A stretch of DNA of 5,783 nucleotides. Source: an uncultured Candidatus Saccharibacteria bacterium (GTDB lineage Bacteria; Patescibacteriota; Saccharimonadia; Saccharimonadales; Saccharimonadaceae). The DNA lies in contig CANAUU010000057.1 in assembly GCA_947364965.1 (NCBI GenBank), positions 1 to 5,783 on the forward strand. The letters are read 5' to 3'. The notes beneath the pieces were generated by a model. That model made no database searches. It saw only the letters and a program-made list of their open reading frames with translations, and was not told the origin of the DNA. The position numbers were made by a program, and so were the translations under genes. Positions 5,278-5,783 of the stretch are shown in pieces (position 1 is the first letter of the stretch; each line of letters begins with the position of its first letter).

Positions 5278-5294
5278 TTAGACCTTAAGTCTAA
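5278..5294. repeat. Small inverted repeat between convergent genes
   Basis: TTAGAC (5278-5283) and GTCTAA (5289-5294) form a 6-base stem around CTTAA. It sits between the metG terminator and the end of the minus-strand gene. There is no U-run after it on either strand, so any terminator role is doubtful. Confidence 0.2.
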
Positions 5295-5324
5295 CAACCC
5301 TAACCGCTCCAAACTCGAGCTTAA

Positions 5325-5783
5325 CTACTCCCCGTCCCAGTAGTGCTTCCCAGCCAAGACGTCATAGTTCACCAGTTGATATTCTCTCAAGACCTCCGAA
5401 TCTTCTGGCGGATTGCCGGCGAAATATGCCTTCATCAAAATCGGCGTTTCCTCACAAACTTCATCCACCAAATAGAATAGCGCTGGCTTCTCTACGCCCA
5501 AAATATTATACATCGTATTGAGTAGACAGTTAGGTGTAGTTGTCGGCAAGTCCACCCCGCGTATTGGATACTCAAAACCTAGCTTTTCATTAATCTTCGC
5601 CACCTCTTTTACGGTCCAAGAGCTTTCAATATCGAAATTCGCATAGATAAAATATGGTGTCAGCTGAGCGATATCTCGGTCAGATTTGTCGTTCGACTTA
5701 TAGTACTTGTCTAAAATTCCTGCCGCATGATCTCCGAACCATAATACTACCGTCTTCTCATCCAGTTCGTCAATCGCCTCACT
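5325..5783 (-). CDS. LTA synthase/sulfatase-family membrane enzyme, C-terminal fragment
   Basis: The frame is open from the right edge down to a TAG at 5325-5327, giving the last 152 residues; the start lies outside the window. A GTG at 5603 could be misread as a start, but the family core lies upstream of it. TVVLWFGDHAAG (11-22 of the fragment) is the conserved GDH block of the alkaline phosphatase superfamily; its Asp18 and His19 correspond to metal ligands Asp475 and His476 of Staphylococcus LtaS. LTPYFIYANF (41-50) and the tail with PTTTPNCLLNTMYNILG and YDVLAGKHYW fit the extracellular catalytic domain of LTA-synthase-like phosphoglycerol transferases. Such enzymes normally have several N-terminal transmembrane helices, which would be off the window. 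Likely role: adding glycerol-phosphate or a similar group to an envelope glycopolymer. The exact substrate cannot be told from this fragment. Confidence 0.85.
   Translation of the reverse strand, partial: SEAIDELDEKTVVLWFGDHAAGILDKYYKSNDKSDRDIAQLTPYFIYANFDIESSWTVKEVAKINEKLGFEYPIRGVDLPTTTPNCLLNTMYNILGVEKPALFYLVDEVCEETPILMKAYFAGNPPEDSEVLREYQLVNYDVLAGKHYWDGE

Noticed and set aside
5325..5603. Treating the GTG at 5603 as the start of a separate 92-residue gene
   Set aside because: The same frame continues upstream without a stop to the window edge and carries the conserved GDH motif, so the GTG is an internal Val codon.

Overview
The window looks like a chromosomal segment from a Gram-positive-type, reduced-genome bacterium, most likely Candidatus Saccharibacteria (TM7, Patescibacteria). 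This is inferred from three things: a two-gene unit of an RpfB-like muralytic protein followed by ksgA, a small methionyl-tRNA synthetase, and secreted or membrane-anchored proteins with low-complexity Ser/Ala/Pro sequence. All genes read with the standard code. Stops seen are TAA and TAG, and no in-frame TGA is needed, which argues against the UGA-recoded Absconditabacteria and Gracilibacteria. The lineage assignment rests on recognition, not on a search.

Layout, left to right. (1) 1-301, minus strand: N-terminal 100 codons of a secreted surface protein that runs off the left edge. (2) 302-713: a 412-base divergent intergenic region. It holds a plus-strand promoter directly abutting the next gene, a probable minus-strand promoter, and a long minus-strand leader containing a large inverted repeat. 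(3) 714-1787, plus: secreted DUF348-G5-lytic transglycosylase-like cell-wall enzyme. (4) 1787-2581, plus: ksgA, 16S rRNA dimethyltransferase, whose start codon overlaps the preceding stop (TAATG). (5) 2582-2693: a promoter and a leader with a ribosome binding site. (6) 2694-3728, plus: a single-pass membrane protein with a Pro/Ala/Thr-rich cytoplasmic arm and an extracellular domain of unknown function. (7) 3729-3802: a promoter directly abutting metG. (8) 3803-5218, plus: metG, followed by a strong stem-loop terminator. (9) 5325-5783, minus: C-terminal part of an LTA-synthase/sulfatase-family membrane enzyme that runs off the right edge and converges on metG.

How the genes fit together. metG, an RpfB/YabE-type wall protein and ksgA are neighbours in Actinobacteria (metS-tatD-rpfB-ksgA in Mycobacterium) and in Bacillus (metS-yabD-yabE-rnmV-ksgA). 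The window therefore looks like a rearranged version of an old Gram-positive cluster that links translation genes to a cell-wall remodelling enzyme. Here no tatD or rnmV is present, a new membrane protein gene is inserted, and the wall enzyme carries a different catalytic domain. The flanking minus-strand genes are also envelope genes. Translation appears to start in three ways: leaderless or nearly so (the wall enzyme and metG), by stop-start coupling (ksgA), and with a Shine-Dalgarno sequence (the surface and membrane proteins).

I see no CRISPR array, tRNA, rRNA, insertion sequence or defence system. The points most worth checking are the domain swap in the conserved locus, the terminator-like structure in the minus-strand leader, the leaderless promoters and the uncharacterised membrane protein.
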